Part shown: positions 11,317 through 19,731 of the stretch, in pieces
Layout of the letters: the number at the start of each line of letters is the position of its first letter
How positions within the stretch are numbered: the first letter of the stretch is position 1
Origin: JBGAJN01 sp044224905
Lineage (GTDB): Bacteria; Verrucomicrobiota; Verrucomicrobiia; Limisphaerales; JBGAJN01
Reading direction: 5' to 3'
NCBI GenBank assembly: GCA_044224905.1
Contig: JBGAJN010000003.1
Location: forward strand, 620,001-684,000
Length of the DNA stretch: 64,000 nucleotides
Position numbers and translations under genes: made by a program
The notes under the pieces: model-generated
The model's input: only the letters and a program-made list of their open reading frames with translations
Told to the model about the DNA's origin: nothing
Database searches by the model: none

Positions 11317-11482
11317 TCCCGGCGGTTTGTGAGAATCATCTTCCGCAGCCTAAATCCGGGTTGCTTCCTCAATCCGGATGCGGGGGAACCAAAGCCTGAC
11401 ACGATCAGGCCGGGGCGAATCCCGACACAGGTCGGGAGGGCTACTTTCAAGGCCCAGCCCGTCAGCTAACCTCGCCGGCAAA
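11317..11482 (+). promoter_or_regulatory. c-di-AMP riboswitch (ydaO/yuaA type) upstream of kup
   Basis: The conserved core of the ydaO/yuaA motif is present in order. Stem ATCCGG (11354-11359) pairs with CCGGAT (11374-11379) and is followed by GCGGGGGAACC (11380-11390). Next is hairpin GCCTGA/TCAGGC (11394-11410), then GGGGCGAATC (11412-11421), hairpin CCCGAC/GTCGGG (11421-11436), AGGG, and the hallmark CCGTCAGCTAACCTCG (11459-11474). A possible closing stem is CCGGCG (11319-11324) with CGCCGG (11473-11478), though this outer pairing is less certain. The element lies in the leader of kup. Known members bind c-di-AMP and usually switch expression off when it is high. The 5' boundary is approximate. 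Confidence 0.92.
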
Positions 11483-11501
11483 TTGGAAGGGCGATCTTCA
11501 A

Positions 11502-11515
11502 GCCGCATGTGCGGC
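11502..11515 (+). promoter_or_regulatory. Possible expression-platform hairpin
   Basis: GCCGCA-TG-TGCGGC forms a perfect 6-bp stem about 27 bases after the riboswitch core and 62 bases before the kup start. The bases after it (CCGGGTTTCCC) have only a short T-run, so it is a weak intrinsic terminator at best. It could take part in switching by pairing alternatives. This role is inference from position. Confidence 0.4.
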
Positions 11516-11577
11516 CCGGGTTTCCCAGAAACAACTTAACGCTTCGGCGATTGAGTTCGTCGGCGCGCACGATTTTT

Positions 11578-13464
11578 ATGCAAACGAACGCGGTCTCAGG
11601 CCGCCAGTTGACGGCGTTGACCCTTGGTGCATTGGGCGTGGTTTACGGTGACATCGGCACCAGCCCGCTTTACGCCTTGCGCGAATGCTTCACCGGGTCC
11701 CACGCGATCGCCGCGACGCGCGACAACATTCTCGGCGTGCTCTCGCTCATTTTCTGGGCCCTCATTCTCATTGTGTCGGTGAAATACCTCGCCTACGTGC
11801 TGCGCGCCACCAACAAGGGCGAAGGCGGCATTCTCGCGCTGATGGCATTGGCATTTCCGGACCGCAGTGATGCAGGCGGCGGAAAACGGCGGGCCGCGTT
11901 GCTCGCGACGGGCGTGTTCGGCGCGGCGTTGCTCTATGGCGACGGCATGATCACTCCCGCGATCTCCGTGCTCAGCGCGGTCGAAGGCTTGCACGTGGCC
12001 ACGCCGATGTTCGACCACTACGTGATTCCGCTCACAGTGATCATCATCCTTGGATTGTTCGCCGTGCAGTATCACGGCACGGGAAAAGTCGGCATCGTGT
12101 TCGGCCCCGTGATGGTCGTGTGGTTTGTTGTCCTGGCCGCGCTGGGCATCAACAGCATCGTGCGCGCGCCGGAAGTTTTCGCGGCGGTGAATCCCTGGCT
12201 CGGCGCACAGTTTCTGATCGCCAACGGCTGGACTGGATTCGTCGTGCTCGGCGCGGTGTTTCTCGTGGTCACGGGTGGCGAGGCGCTCTACGCCGACGTC
12301 GGACACTTCGGACCGAAGCCAATTCGCATCGCATGGTTCTTGTTCGTGCTGCCCGCACTGTTCCTCAACTACCTCGGGCAAGGCGCGCTGCTATTGCACG
12401 ATCCCAAAGCGGTCGAAAACCCGTTCTATCTGCTCGCGCCGAAATGGGCCACCCTGCCGCTCGTCGTGCTCGCGACCGGCGCCACGGTCATCGCGTCGCA
12501 GGCGCTGATCTCCGGCGCGTTTTCGCTCACGATGCAGGCGGTGCAACTTGGCTACCTGCCGCGAATGGAAATCCGCCACACGTCGCGCGCCGCGCGCGGT
12601 CAGATTTACCTACCGCATCTCAATTGGTTTCTAATGTTCGCCTGTATCGGCCTCGTACTGGGATTCAAATCCTCCAGCAATCTCGCCGCCGCATACGGCA
12701 TCGCGGTAACCCTCACGATGCTGATCACCACTGCGCTGTTTTACGTGGCAGCGCGTCGTATTTGGAAGTGGCCGGTGTGGATGGCGGCCCTACCCTGCTC
12801 TCTTTTCGTCGTGGTGGAACTCGCGTTCTTTGGCGCGAACTTTTTGAAAGTGCTCCACGGTGGATGGTTTCCGCTCGTCATCGGAGTGCTGCTATTCAGC
12901 GCCATGACCACGTGGAAAACCGGCCGCCGACTCGTGCGCGAAAAGCTTCAAACCGCGTCACTGCCTCTCGACATGTTCCTCACCGACATCGCGACCAGTT
13001 CACCGCGCCGAGTGAAAGGCACGGCGGTTTTCATGGCGGGCAATCCAAACGGCACGCCAATCGCGCTGCTGCATAATCTCAAGCACAACAAAGTACTTCA
13101 CGAACGCAATCTCCTCCTGACCATCGTCACTGACGACGTCCCGCAAGTAGACGCCGTTCAGCGCATCGAAGTCTCAGAGCTCACGTGCGGATTTCAGCGC
13201 ATCGTCGGGCACTACGGATTCATGGAAGAGCCCAACGTGCCGCAACTGCTCGCGAACGTGCAGGTCGATGGACAGCCGATCAACTTGAACAATACTACTT
13301 TCTTCCTGAGTCGCGAAACGATCATCCCAACCAACGGTCCGGGCATGGCCAAGTGGCGCGAGAACTTCTTTGCGCTCATGTCGCGCAACGCGCAATCCGC
13401 CACGCAGTTCTTCGATCTTCCAGCCAATCGTGTCGTGGAGTTGGGGATGCAGGTGGAGATCTAA
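11578..13464 (+). CDS. kup: Low-affinity potassium transporter Kup
   Basis: 628 residues, the usual Kup/HAK/KT length. The start LGALGVVYGDIGTSPLYALRE is the family signature for the first membrane helix. About twelve hydrophobic helices follow, including LLYGDGMITPAISVLSAVEG and GGEALYADVGHFG, then a cytoplasmic C-terminal domain. The protein takes up K+ with protons across the inner membrane. The frame is open from 11509, but the ATG at 11578 matches the family N-terminus (MQTNAVSGRQLTALTLGALG). It is preceded by a c-di-AMP riboswitch, so K+ uptake is probably repressed when c-di-AMP is high, as reported for potassium transporters in other bacteria. Confidence 0.97.
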   Translation: MQTNAVSGRQLTALTLGALGVVYGDIGTSPLYALRECFTGSHAIAATRDNILGVLSLIFWALILIVSVKYLAYVLRATNKGEGGILALMALAFPDRSDAGGGKRRAALLATGVFGAALLYGDGMITPAISVLSAVEGLHVATPMFDHYVIPLTVIIILGLFAVQYHGTGKVGIVFGPVMVVWFVVLAALGINSIVRAPEVFAAVNPWLGAQFLIANGWTGFVVLGAVFLVVTGGEALYADVGHFGPKPIRIAWFLFVLPALFLNYLGQGALLLHDPKAVENPFYLLAPKWATLPLVVLATGATVIASQALISGAFSLTMQAVQLGYLPRMEIRHTSRAARGQIYLPHLNWFLMFACIGLVLGFKSSSNLAAAYGIAVTLTMLITTALFYVAARRIWKWPVWMAALPCSLFVVVELAFFGANFLKVLHGGWFPLVIGVLLFSAMTTWKTGRRLVREKLQTASLPLDMFLTDIATSSPRRVKGTAVFMAGNPNGTPIALLHNLKHNKVLHERNLLLTIVTDDVPQVDAVQRIEVSELTCGFQRIVGHYGFMEEPNVPQLLANVQVDGQPINLNNTTFFLSRETIIPTNGPGMAKWRENFFALMSRNAQSATQFFDLPANRVVELGMQVEI

Positions 13465-13535
13465 TTGCCGATTCAGCGTGTCTTCGAATTGGTGCGCTTC
13501 ACGGCGCCACATGAGAAAGTCGAAGACTGATTTAA

Positions 13536-14648
13536 TTACGTAGCGCGACCCGCGCGTAGGTGGGCAGTGAGCAAATTCGTAAGCAGTTTCAACTGCGCAA
13601 GGGAATGCTCACTTGAAATAACGAAGCGGAAGTAGCCGTCCGCGGGACCACCGGGATACTTGATAAACGGCGGATAGATTCCCGCTCGCCGTAAATCTCT
13701 CTTTAACGACTCCGCTGCCGCGGAACTGGCGGGAAAAATCGGCAACATCGGCCCCAAGCTTGTGAGTGCCAGGCCCACTTTGCGAAGTTCACACTTCACG
13801 TAATCCACGTTTCGCCACAGGTGAACGCGCAGACTTCGATCCGTCCGCAACAAGTTCACCGATGTCAAAGCACCGTTCACCAGCGGCAACGGTAGCGGCG
13901 TGGAGCCGATGAACGCACGGCTGCGGGTAAAGATTCGCTCTTGGATTTCTCGGGAGGACAGAATCGCGCCGCCGTAAACACCGAACGCTTTGCTCAACGT
14001 CACGGTTTGGATCACGCGCTCCCGCGACACGTCTTCATGTTCGAGACTGCCTCGCCCGTTGCGGCCAAGAATCCCTGCGCCGTGGGAATCATCCACGATC
14101 ATCAGCGCGCTCTTTGGTAGAATATTCAGATACTTCGTGAGCGGAGCCACGGATCCGTCGTGGGCGTACAGCCCGTCCGTCAGCACAATCGGCCGCGCGG
14201 TTTTCCTAAGTGGGCGAACTAAGCGGCGCAAATCCGTGGAGTCGCGATGCCGGAAGCGCACCACGGGGCAGCCAAAGTGCGGTTCCGCATCCACGAGTGC
14301 TCCGTGCGTTTTCTCATCGATCAAGACCTTCGTTGCTTCACCAGCCAACGCCTGCGCCACCACGGTGCCCGTCACGTAGCCCGACGACACCACGGTCGCG
14401 CTATCCGCTTCGAAGAATTTTGCCAGCGCAGTTTCGAGCGTTTCGTAGAGCGGATGATTTCCCGTCGTGATGCGTGAAGCGGCAACGCTCAGGCCGAACT
14501 TCTTCAAGCCACCCGCCACAGCGCGAAGCACTCGCGGATGACGCGAAAGGCGGAAGTAATCGCAGCCTCCGAAGTAGAGAAGCTTTTTTCCGCCGTGCAA
14601 CACGTGGTTGCGATCGACGTGTCGTAGTTGTGGCGGCGCGGGAGTCAC
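13536..14648 (-). CDS. PLP-dependent alpha-oxoamine synthase-like protein (BioF/KBL family)
   Basis: 370 residues of the class II aminotransferase/alpha-oxoamine synthase fold. Visible landmarks are the glycine-rich FGGCDYFRLSRHP start, SRITTGNHPLYETLE, the PLP-contacting DDSHGAGILGRNGRG and the Schiff-base lysine in TLSKAFGVYGG (Lys220). Relatives condense an amino acid with an acyl-CoA or acyl-ACP (8-amino-7-oxononanoate, aminoketobutyrate or sphingoid-base synthesis). No other biotin, threonine-degradation or sphingolipid gene is next to it, so the substrate cannot be assigned. The start codon is GTG at 14648. It is convergent with kup and divergent from the dehydrogenase gene. Confidence 0.85.
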   Translation of the reverse strand: MTPAPPQLRHVDRNHVLHGGKKLLYFGGCDYFRLSRHPRVLRAVAGGLKKFGLSVAASRITTGNHPLYETLETALAKFFEADSATVVSSGYVTGTVVAQALAGEATKVLIDEKTHGALVDAEPHFGCPVVRFRHRDSTDLRRLVRPLRKTARPIVLTDGLYAHDGSVAPLTKYLNILPKSALMIVDDSHGAGILGRNGRGSLEHEDVSRERVIQTVTLSKAFGVYGGAILSSREIQERIFTRSRAFIGSTPLPLPLVNGALTSVNLLRTDRSLRVHLWRNVDYVKCELRKVGLALTSLGPMLPIFPASSAAAESLKRDLRRAGIYPPFIKYPGGPADGYFRFVISSEHSLAQLKLLTNLLTAHLRAGRAT

Positions 14649-14793
14649 GCGGCGTTTATAGAGGGATCGTTAACAAAAAGCACGCGTTTGGATTGGTTGG
14701 TTGCAATAGCCAGCGCAACTGTTGATCGAACGTGACCGTCAATTTCTGCTTCCGCTCTCGATCCGTTGCCCGCAAGCTTCCCGGCCAAACCGA

Positions 14794-15747
14794 ATGAAGA
14801 TTGTCATTCTCGATGCCTACACCGCCAATCCCGGCGACCTCAACTGGAACGCCTTCGCCAATCTCGGCGAGTTGCAAACGTTCGACCGCACCCCGCCCGC
14901 GCAAGTGGTCGAGCGCGCGCGCAATGCGGAAATTGTCCTGACCAACAAAGCCCTGCTGCCACGCGAGGCGATTGCCGCCCTGCCCCGCTTGCGTTACATC
15001 GGCGTGCTCGCGACCGGCCACAACGTAGTGGATTCAGTTGCCGCGCGTGAACGCAACATTCCCGTCACGAACATTCCAGATTACGGCACGCCCGCGGTGG
15101 CGCAGGCCGTCTTCGCGCTGTTGCTCGAAATGACCAATCGCACGGGACATCACGCACAAGCCGTTCGCGAGGGGCGCTGGACGAATTCTGCCGATTGGTG
15201 CTTCTGGGATTTTCCGCTAATCGAGTTGAGCGGGCTTACGCTAGGCCTAATCGGTTACGGCAAGATCGCGCACGCGGTCGCTCGAATTGCACTCGCGATG
15301 GGCATGAAAGTGATCGCGCATCGGCGCTCGACGGCGGCAGCGAGTGATGGAGAAGTGAAGTTCACCGATCTGGACACCCTCCTCCGCACCAGCGATGTCG
15401 TGTCGCTGCATTGTCCGCTCACGTCGGAAAATAAGGGAATGCTGAACGCGGCAAGACTCGCGACGATGAAGCCCACGGCTTTCGTGATCAACACCGGCCG
15501 CGGGCCGCTCGTCGACGAAGCCGCATTGGCGGACGCGCTGAATCAAGGACGCCTAGCAGGCGCCGGGCTCGATGTGTTGTCAGCCGAGCCGCCGCCCGCG
15601 AGCAATCCGTTGTTGCAGGCGAAGAATTGTTTCATCACTCCGCATATTGCGTGGGCCGCTCGCAACGCGCGCGCGCGCTTGATCGAGACGGCTGCCGCGA
15701 ACCTCCGCGCGTTCCTGGCCGGCAAGCCGGTCAACGTGGTGAATTGA
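14794..15747 (+). CDS. D-2-hydroxyacid dehydrogenase (hydroxypyruvate/glycerate dehydrogenase-like)
   Basis: 317 residues with both parts of the family: an N-terminal catalytic portion (ATGHNVVD, NIPDYGTPAVAQ) and a Rossmann NAD-binding domain (GLIGYGKIAHAVARIALAMG). The catalytic Arg sits in INTGRGPLVDE and the catalytic His in FITPHIAWA. Closest in feel to glycerate dehydrogenase, which reduces hydroxypyruvate to D-glycerate using NADH. That would connect with the hydroxypyruvate-isomerase-like proteins further along, but the exact substrate is not proven. An in-frame upstream start at 14722 was rejected because MKIVILDAYTANPG is the expected N-terminus. About 90 bases upstream of nusB. Confidence 0.9.
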   Translation: MKIVILDAYTANPGDLNWNAFANLGELQTFDRTPPAQVVERARNAEIVLTNKALLPREAIAALPRLRYIGVLATGHNVVDSVAARERNIPVTNIPDYGTPAVAQAVFALLLEMTNRTGHHAQAVREGRWTNSADWCFWDFPLIELSGLTLGLIGYGKIAHAVARIALAMGMKVIAHRRSTAAASDGEVKFTDLDTLLRTSDVVSLHCPLTSENKGMLNAARLATMKPTAFVINTGRGPLVDEAALADALNQGRLAGAGLDVLSAEPPPASNPLLQAKNCFITPHIAWAARNARARLIETAAANLRAFLAGKPVNVVN

Positions 15748-15838
15748 CGGAAACCAAGCGCCAATCTCCGTCGCTGCTTCGCCTCGGCTTCACCATATTG
15801 AGCTTCCCCGCGTCCGTTGGGTCGTGCATTCTTGAACC

Positions 15839-16339
15839 ATGGGCAAACGCCGTGAAGCGCGCGAACGCGCGGTGCAGTTTTTATTTCAACATGATTTAAA
15901 CCCCGTCGAGAACCTCGACGAGGCGCTTGATCGTTTCTGGGAGTCGCAACGCTCCGCCGCTCTCGCGGAAGACAAGGGCAAGGCCAAATGGGGCGAGAAA
16001 ACCGAACTACCGCCGCCTACTGCCGATGAAGCCGCCATGCGGCTTTTCGCCGAACCACTGATTCGCGGGACGATCGAACACCGCGCCGAAGCCGACGAGC
16101 ACATCAAGAAGGCAGCGTTGAACTGGGACCTTCACCGCATCGCGGTCGTGGATCGCAATATTCTCCGCCTCGCGATTTACGAAATGTTGCACCGCGACGA
16201 CATCCCGCCGGTTGTCAGCATCAACGAAGCGGTGGACATCGCCAAAAAATTCTCCACGCCGGACAGCGGCAAGTTCGTGAACGGCATTCTCGACAAAGTG
16301 AAGGGCGAATTGATGCGTCCGGCGCGCGTCGTCAAGTGA
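15839..16339 (+). CDS. nusB: Transcription antitermination factor NusB
   Basis: 166 residues with the NusB start pattern (GKRREARERAVQFLFQHDLNP). The C-terminal helices IAVVDRNILRLAIYEMLHRDDIPPVVSINEAVDIAKKF carry the best-conserved motif of the family, ending in FVNGILDKV. NusB binds boxA RNA with NusE and supports transcription of rRNA operons. A charged insertion at about residues 40-65 makes it slightly longer than the roughly 140-residue E. coli protein. It heads a same-strand run (nusB, PHP, ftsY, lipoprotein, ribD, ribE) with short gaps, likely one transcription unit. Confidence 0.96.
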   Translation: MGKRREARERAVQFLFQHDLNPVENLDEALDRFWESQRSAALAEDKGKAKWGEKTELPPPTADEAAMRLFAEPLIRGTIEHRAEADEHIKKAALNWDLHRIAVVDRNILRLAIYEMLHRDDIPPVVSINEAVDIAKKFSTPDSGKFVNGILDKVKGELMRPARVVK

Positions 16340-16365
16340 GGCCACGCGGCACTTGTTAGTTTAAT

Positions 16366-17223
16366 ATGTTCGCCGACCTCCACCTTCACACGCACTTCTC
16401 CGACGGCACCTACACGCCGGAGCAGCTCGCGGCTGAAGGCAAGCGCTTCGGCCTCGCGGCGATGTCGCTCACCGATCACGATACGATCGAAGGCTGTCCG
16501 CGCATGGCCGTCGCTTGCGGCCAACTCGGCATTGAGTTCATCCCCGGCACCGAACTAACCGCCGAGATCGATGGCAACGAGCTGCACCTGCTCGGCTATT
16601 ACCTCGACATCCACAACGCCAAGCTCGCCGAGGCGATGACGAAGTTTCAGGCGGTCCGCGTGAATCGCATCCGCGAAATGGTCACGCGCTTGAACAACGC
16701 CGGAGTGCCGTTGGACCCGGAAAATGTTTTCGCGATCGCCAACTGCCATTCGCCCGGTCGACCGCACGTCGCGCGCGCGCTCGTGCAAAGCGGAGTTTGC
16801 ACCAGCATGGACGAGGCGTTCGAACGCTTTCTCAAGCGCGGTCGGCCCGGCTTCGTTTCGAAGTTCAAGATTTCCGCCACGGACGCGATCGCCTTGATCC
16901 ACTCCGCGGGCGGTGCTGCCGTGCTCGCGCATCCGTTTCTGAATCGCCGCGATGAACAGATTCCCCTGCTTGTTGATGCCGGTCTCGACGGATTGGAATG
17001 CTTCCATAGCAAGCACACGCCTTCCGCGACGCAGCATTATCTGCAGCTCGCGAAAAATTTTAACCTCGCGATCACCGGCGGTTCGGACTGCCACGGGATG
17101 AACAAGAACAAGCCGTTGATTGGTTCCGTGAAAATTCCCTACGAATACGTCGAGCTCCTGAAAGATCGCGCCATCAAGCGCGCGCTCGCCAACGCACTGC
17201 TCATCGCCGGTGCGCGCACCTAA
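16366..17223 (+). CDS. PHP-domain phosphoesterase (RNase AM / nucleoside 3',5'-bisphosphate phosphatase-like)
   Basis: 285 residues of the PHP fold. Metal-binding motifs are DLHLHTHFSDG at the N-terminus, SLTDHDTIEG near residue 40, HAR-type residues in RPHVARAL, VLAHPFLNR and the final GGSDCHGMN. The family includes YciV/RNase AM, which trims 5' ends of RNA and hydrolyses 3',5'-bisphosphonucleotides in the cytoplasm. It begins 26 bases after nusB and ends 24 bases before ftsY. Exact substrate is inferred from family resemblance. Confidence 0.92.
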   Translation: MFADLHLHTHFSDGTYTPEQLAAEGKRFGLAAMSLTDHDTIEGCPRMAVACGQLGIEFIPGTELTAEIDGNELHLLGYYLDIHNAKLAEAMTKFQAVRVNRIREMVTRLNNAGVPLDPENVFAIANCHSPGRPHVARALVQSGVCTSMDEAFERFLKRGRPGFVSKFKISATDAIALIHSAGGAAVLAHPFLNRRDEQIPLLVDAGLDGLECFHSKHTPSATQHYLQLAKNFNLAITGGSDCHGMNKNKPLIGSVKIPYEYVELLKDRAIKRALANALLIAGART

Positions 17224-17247
17224 TTTCAACCTCATCCGCTACTGCCC

Positions 17248-18171
17248 ATGGGCCTGTTCCAACGTTTCAAAGAAGGTCTCCAAAAGACCCACGCCAAGCT
17301 CACCCACGAAATCAAACGCATCGTCACGCGTTCACCAAAGCTGACAGGCGATTCAATTGAGGAACTCGAAGCCGCGCTGATCGGCGCCGATCTCGGCATG
17401 GCGATGACCGCGCAGATCATCACCGCCGTTAAGAAGGGTTACGAAACGCAAGGCAAGTCCGGCCTCGATGTGTTTGGCGTCGCGCGTCAGGAAGTCGAGA
17501 AGAGTTTGAGCTCCGTTTCCTCGGCGCTCCGGAAGGAAGCAGGTTTAACCGTGCTTTCGATCGTGGGCGTCAACGGCACTGGTAAAACGACGACGTCCGC
17601 CAAGCTCGCGCATGCGTTGCAAGGGCGCGGAGATCCCTGCGTGCTTGCCGCGTGCGATACGTTTCGCGCCGCGGCGATTGAGCAGCTCAAACTGTGGGGC
17701 CAACGCCTGAAGGCGCCGGTGATCGCCGGTGCGTACGGAGCCGATCCCGCGTCGGTGGCGCACGACGCCATCACGGCATCGCTTGCGCAAAAGGCGCACT
17801 ACCTGATCGTTGATACTGCAGGGCGCCTGCACACAAAGCACAACCTGATGCAGGAATTGCAAAAGCTGCACCGCGTCATCGGGCGCAAGCTTCCCGGCGC
17901 ACCGCACGAGACGTTGCTCGTGCTCGACGCGACGACCGGCATGAACGCGCTCAATCAAGCGCGCGAATTTCACAAAGCGGTCCCGCTGACCGGCCTCGTC
18001 ATCACGAAACTCGACGGCACCAGCAAAGGCGGCATGGTGGTCGCGATTCAAAAAGAACTCGGTCTGCCAATCAAATTCATCGGCCTCGGCGAGCAGGCGG
18101 ACGATCTGCAGCCGTTCGATGCGAAAGAGTTCGCCGCGGCGTTGTTTGACGAACGCGAGCTCGCTTCCTAA
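17248..18171 (+). CDS. ftsY: Signal recognition particle receptor FtsY
   Basis: 307 residues, the compact NG-domain form without the long acidic A domain seen in E. coli. The N domain is helical (MGLFQRFKEGLQKTHAKLTHE). The SRP-type GTPase follows with P-loop GVNGTGKTTT, DTFRAAAIEQL, DTAGRLHTKHNLMQEL, TKLDGTSKGG and the closing GLGEQADDLQPFD. It docks ribosome-SRP complexes at the inner membrane for co-translational insertion. The amphipathic N-terminus probably gives membrane binding. It sits 24 bases after the PHP gene and 11 bases before the lipoprotein gene. Confidence 0.97.
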   Translation: MGLFQRFKEGLQKTHAKLTHEIKRIVTRSPKLTGDSIEELEAALIGADLGMAMTAQIITAVKKGYETQGKSGLDVFGVARQEVEKSLSSVSSALRKEAGLTVLSIVGVNGTGKTTTSAKLAHALQGRGDPCVLAACDTFRAAAIEQLKLWGQRLKAPVIAGAYGADPASVAHDAITASLAQKAHYLIVDTAGRLHTKHNLMQELQKLHRVIGRKLPGAPHETLLVLDATTGMNALNQAREFHKAVPLTGLVITKLDGTSKGGMVVAIQKELGLPIKFIGLGEQADDLQPFDAKEFAAALFDERELAS

Positions 18172-18182
18172 ATTCGGCGGCG

Positions 18183-18515
18183 ATGAATCGTCGAATCTTT
18201 TCCAATCTGATTCCTCTGGTGCTGGTGCTGTGCTCCTGCGCCACCACGATGCAGCGCGGCGCCGTCCAGCGCGCGTATTTCGCCTACAACCACGCGGACT
18301 ACAAATCGGCGCTCCGGCATTTGTCGCGCGCAGAAACCTATGGCGAAGTGAAGGGCCAGGCGCTCGCCGAAGTGCATTTCCTCCGCGGTCAATGCCTCGA
18401 AGGTTTGAAGGAGCGCACCGAGGCAATCGGCGTATTTGAGTTTGTCATCAAGACGTATCCGGAAACGGAATTCGCCGCGCGCGCGCAAGGGCGTCTCGCC
18501 GAACTCAAACGATAA
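18183..18515 (+). CDS. Small TPR-like lipoprotein
   Basis: 110 residues. A hydrophobic N-terminal helix ends at a lipobox-like LVLCSCA, so this is probably a lipoprotein. The rest is helical with tetratricopeptide character (AYFAYNHADYKSALRHLSRAE, FLRGQCLEGLKERTEAIGVFE, YPETEFAARAQGRLAELKR), about two TPR units. Such proteins act as scaffolds in the envelope. It lies 11 bases after ftsY and about 13 bases before the inferred ribD start, so it is part of the same unit. Specific function unknown. Confidence 0.8.
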   Translation: MNRRIFSNLIPLVLVLCSCATTMQRGAVQRAYFAYNHADYKSALRHLSRAETYGEVKGQALAEVHFLRGQCLEGLKERTEAIGVFEFVIKTYPETEFAARAQGRLAELKR

Positions 18516-18528
18516 CCAAGGCGCACAA

Positions 18529-19686
18529 TTGCCTGTCCCCTTCACTAACTCCGCGACCGACATCCGCTTCATGAAGCGAGCGCTCACGCTGGCGCGGCGC
18601 GCTTACGGTCAAACGTCCCCGAACCCAATGGTCGGCGCGGTGCTTGTCAAGAATGGCACCGTCATCGGTGAAGGCGGGCACCATCGCGCCGGTGAACCCC
18701 ACGCGGAAATCGAAGCGCTCCGCTCCGCGGAACGATGTGGACACACGTCCCGCGGAGCGACGCTCTACGTGACCCTGGAGCCGTGTTGCACCCACGGACG
18801 GACGCCCCCTTGCACGGACGCCATCAAAGCCACCGGCATCAAACGCGTCGTTGTGGGAGCCACCGATCCGAATCCCCATCACGCGGGAAAGGGCTTCCGC
18901 ATTCTTCAACGCGCCGGAATCGACGTCGCAAAATTGGAACCCGCCAAAGACGGCCAGCGCAAATCGATCGCCGATGATTGCGCTCAGTTGAACGAATCAT
19001 TCAATCACTGGATCGTTCATCGCACGCCCTTCGTTACGGTCAAAGCAGCGATGACCTTGGATGGCAAGATCGCAACCGCCGACGGCGAATCGAAATGGAT
19101 CACCGGACCAAAAGCCCGCGCCTACGGACTCAAATTGCGCCGCGGCTCCGACGCTATCCTCGTCGGTATCAACACGGTTCTTGCCGACGATCCGGCTTTG
19201 ACCACACACACGACGGGACCCTCACGACTCCGCCGCATTATCTTGGATTCGCAGGCACGCACGCCGCTCTCGGCGCAAGTTGTCACCGACGAATTCAAAT
19301 CGCTCACCACGATCGTCGTCGCCAAGACCGCTCCGCGAAAGCGCGTCGAAGCGCTCGCTCGCCACGTGCGCGTTTGGACTGCCCCACTCCGCAACGAACG
19401 AATCGATCTGCGGTGGTTGCTGCGCAGGCTCGGAAAAGAACCAGTGACCTCACTCCTTGTCGAAGGCGGCGGCGAAGTGAATGCTTCCTTCCTCGCACAA
19501 GGCCACGCACAGCGTGTCGCCTTCTTCTATGCGCCAAAGATTCTTGGCGGTCGCCGGTCACTTCACGGAGTCGCCGGTGAGGGCGCACGCTCGCTCGCTG
19601 AGATGATCCGACTCGGGTCGCTCGACTGGCGAAAATTAGGCGATGATTTGTTACTCGCAGCGCGAGTCCTGCCGGCAGAGCGTTAA
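18529..19686 (+). CDS. ribD: Bifunctional riboflavin biosynthesis deaminase/reductase RibD
   Basis: RibD deaminates and then reduces the pyrimidine intermediate of riboflavin synthesis. The N-terminal deaminase has PHAE and PCCTHGRTPPC zinc motifs (GEPHAEIEALRSAE, VTLEPCCTHGRTPPC). The C-terminal reductase is marked by VTVKAAMTLDGKIATADGESKWITG, GSDAILVGINTVLADDP and LVEGGGEVNASF. The start is uncertain. The first ATG (18571) would cut into the conserved D-x-x-F-M-x-R-A-L start, so I prefer the TTG at 18529, which keeps TDIRFMKRALTLARRAYG and has AAGG a few bases upstream. An upstream in-frame ATG at 18436 would overlap the lipoprotein. Followed by ribE after 45 bases. No FMN riboswitch was found. 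Confidence 0.93.
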   Translation: MPVPFTNSATDIRFMKRALTLARRAYGQTSPNPMVGAVLVKNGTVIGEGGHHRAGEPHAEIEALRSAERCGHTSRGATLYVTLEPCCTHGRTPPCTDAIKATGIKRVVVGATDPNPHHAGKGFRILQRAGIDVAKLEPAKDGQRKSIADDCAQLNESFNHWIVHRTPFVTVKAAMTLDGKIATADGESKWITGPKARAYGLKLRRGSDAILVGINTVLADDPALTTHTTGPSRLRRIILDSQARTPLSAQVVTDEFKSLTTIVVAKTAPRKRVEALARHVRVWTAPLRNERIDLRWLLRRLGKEPVTSLLVEGGGEVNASFLAQGHAQRVAFFYAPKILGGRRSLHGVAGEGARSLAEMIRLGSLDWRKLGDDLLLAARVLPAER

Positions 19687-19731
19687 TCCACTTGCTTCGA
19701 GCGTCCTCAAACCTGCACCTTCGCGGAAAGT

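Noticed and set aside
18100..18570. FMN riboswitch upstream of ribD
   Set aside because: The region is coding (ftsY end and the lipoprotein), and the conserved RFN sequence blocks are absent.
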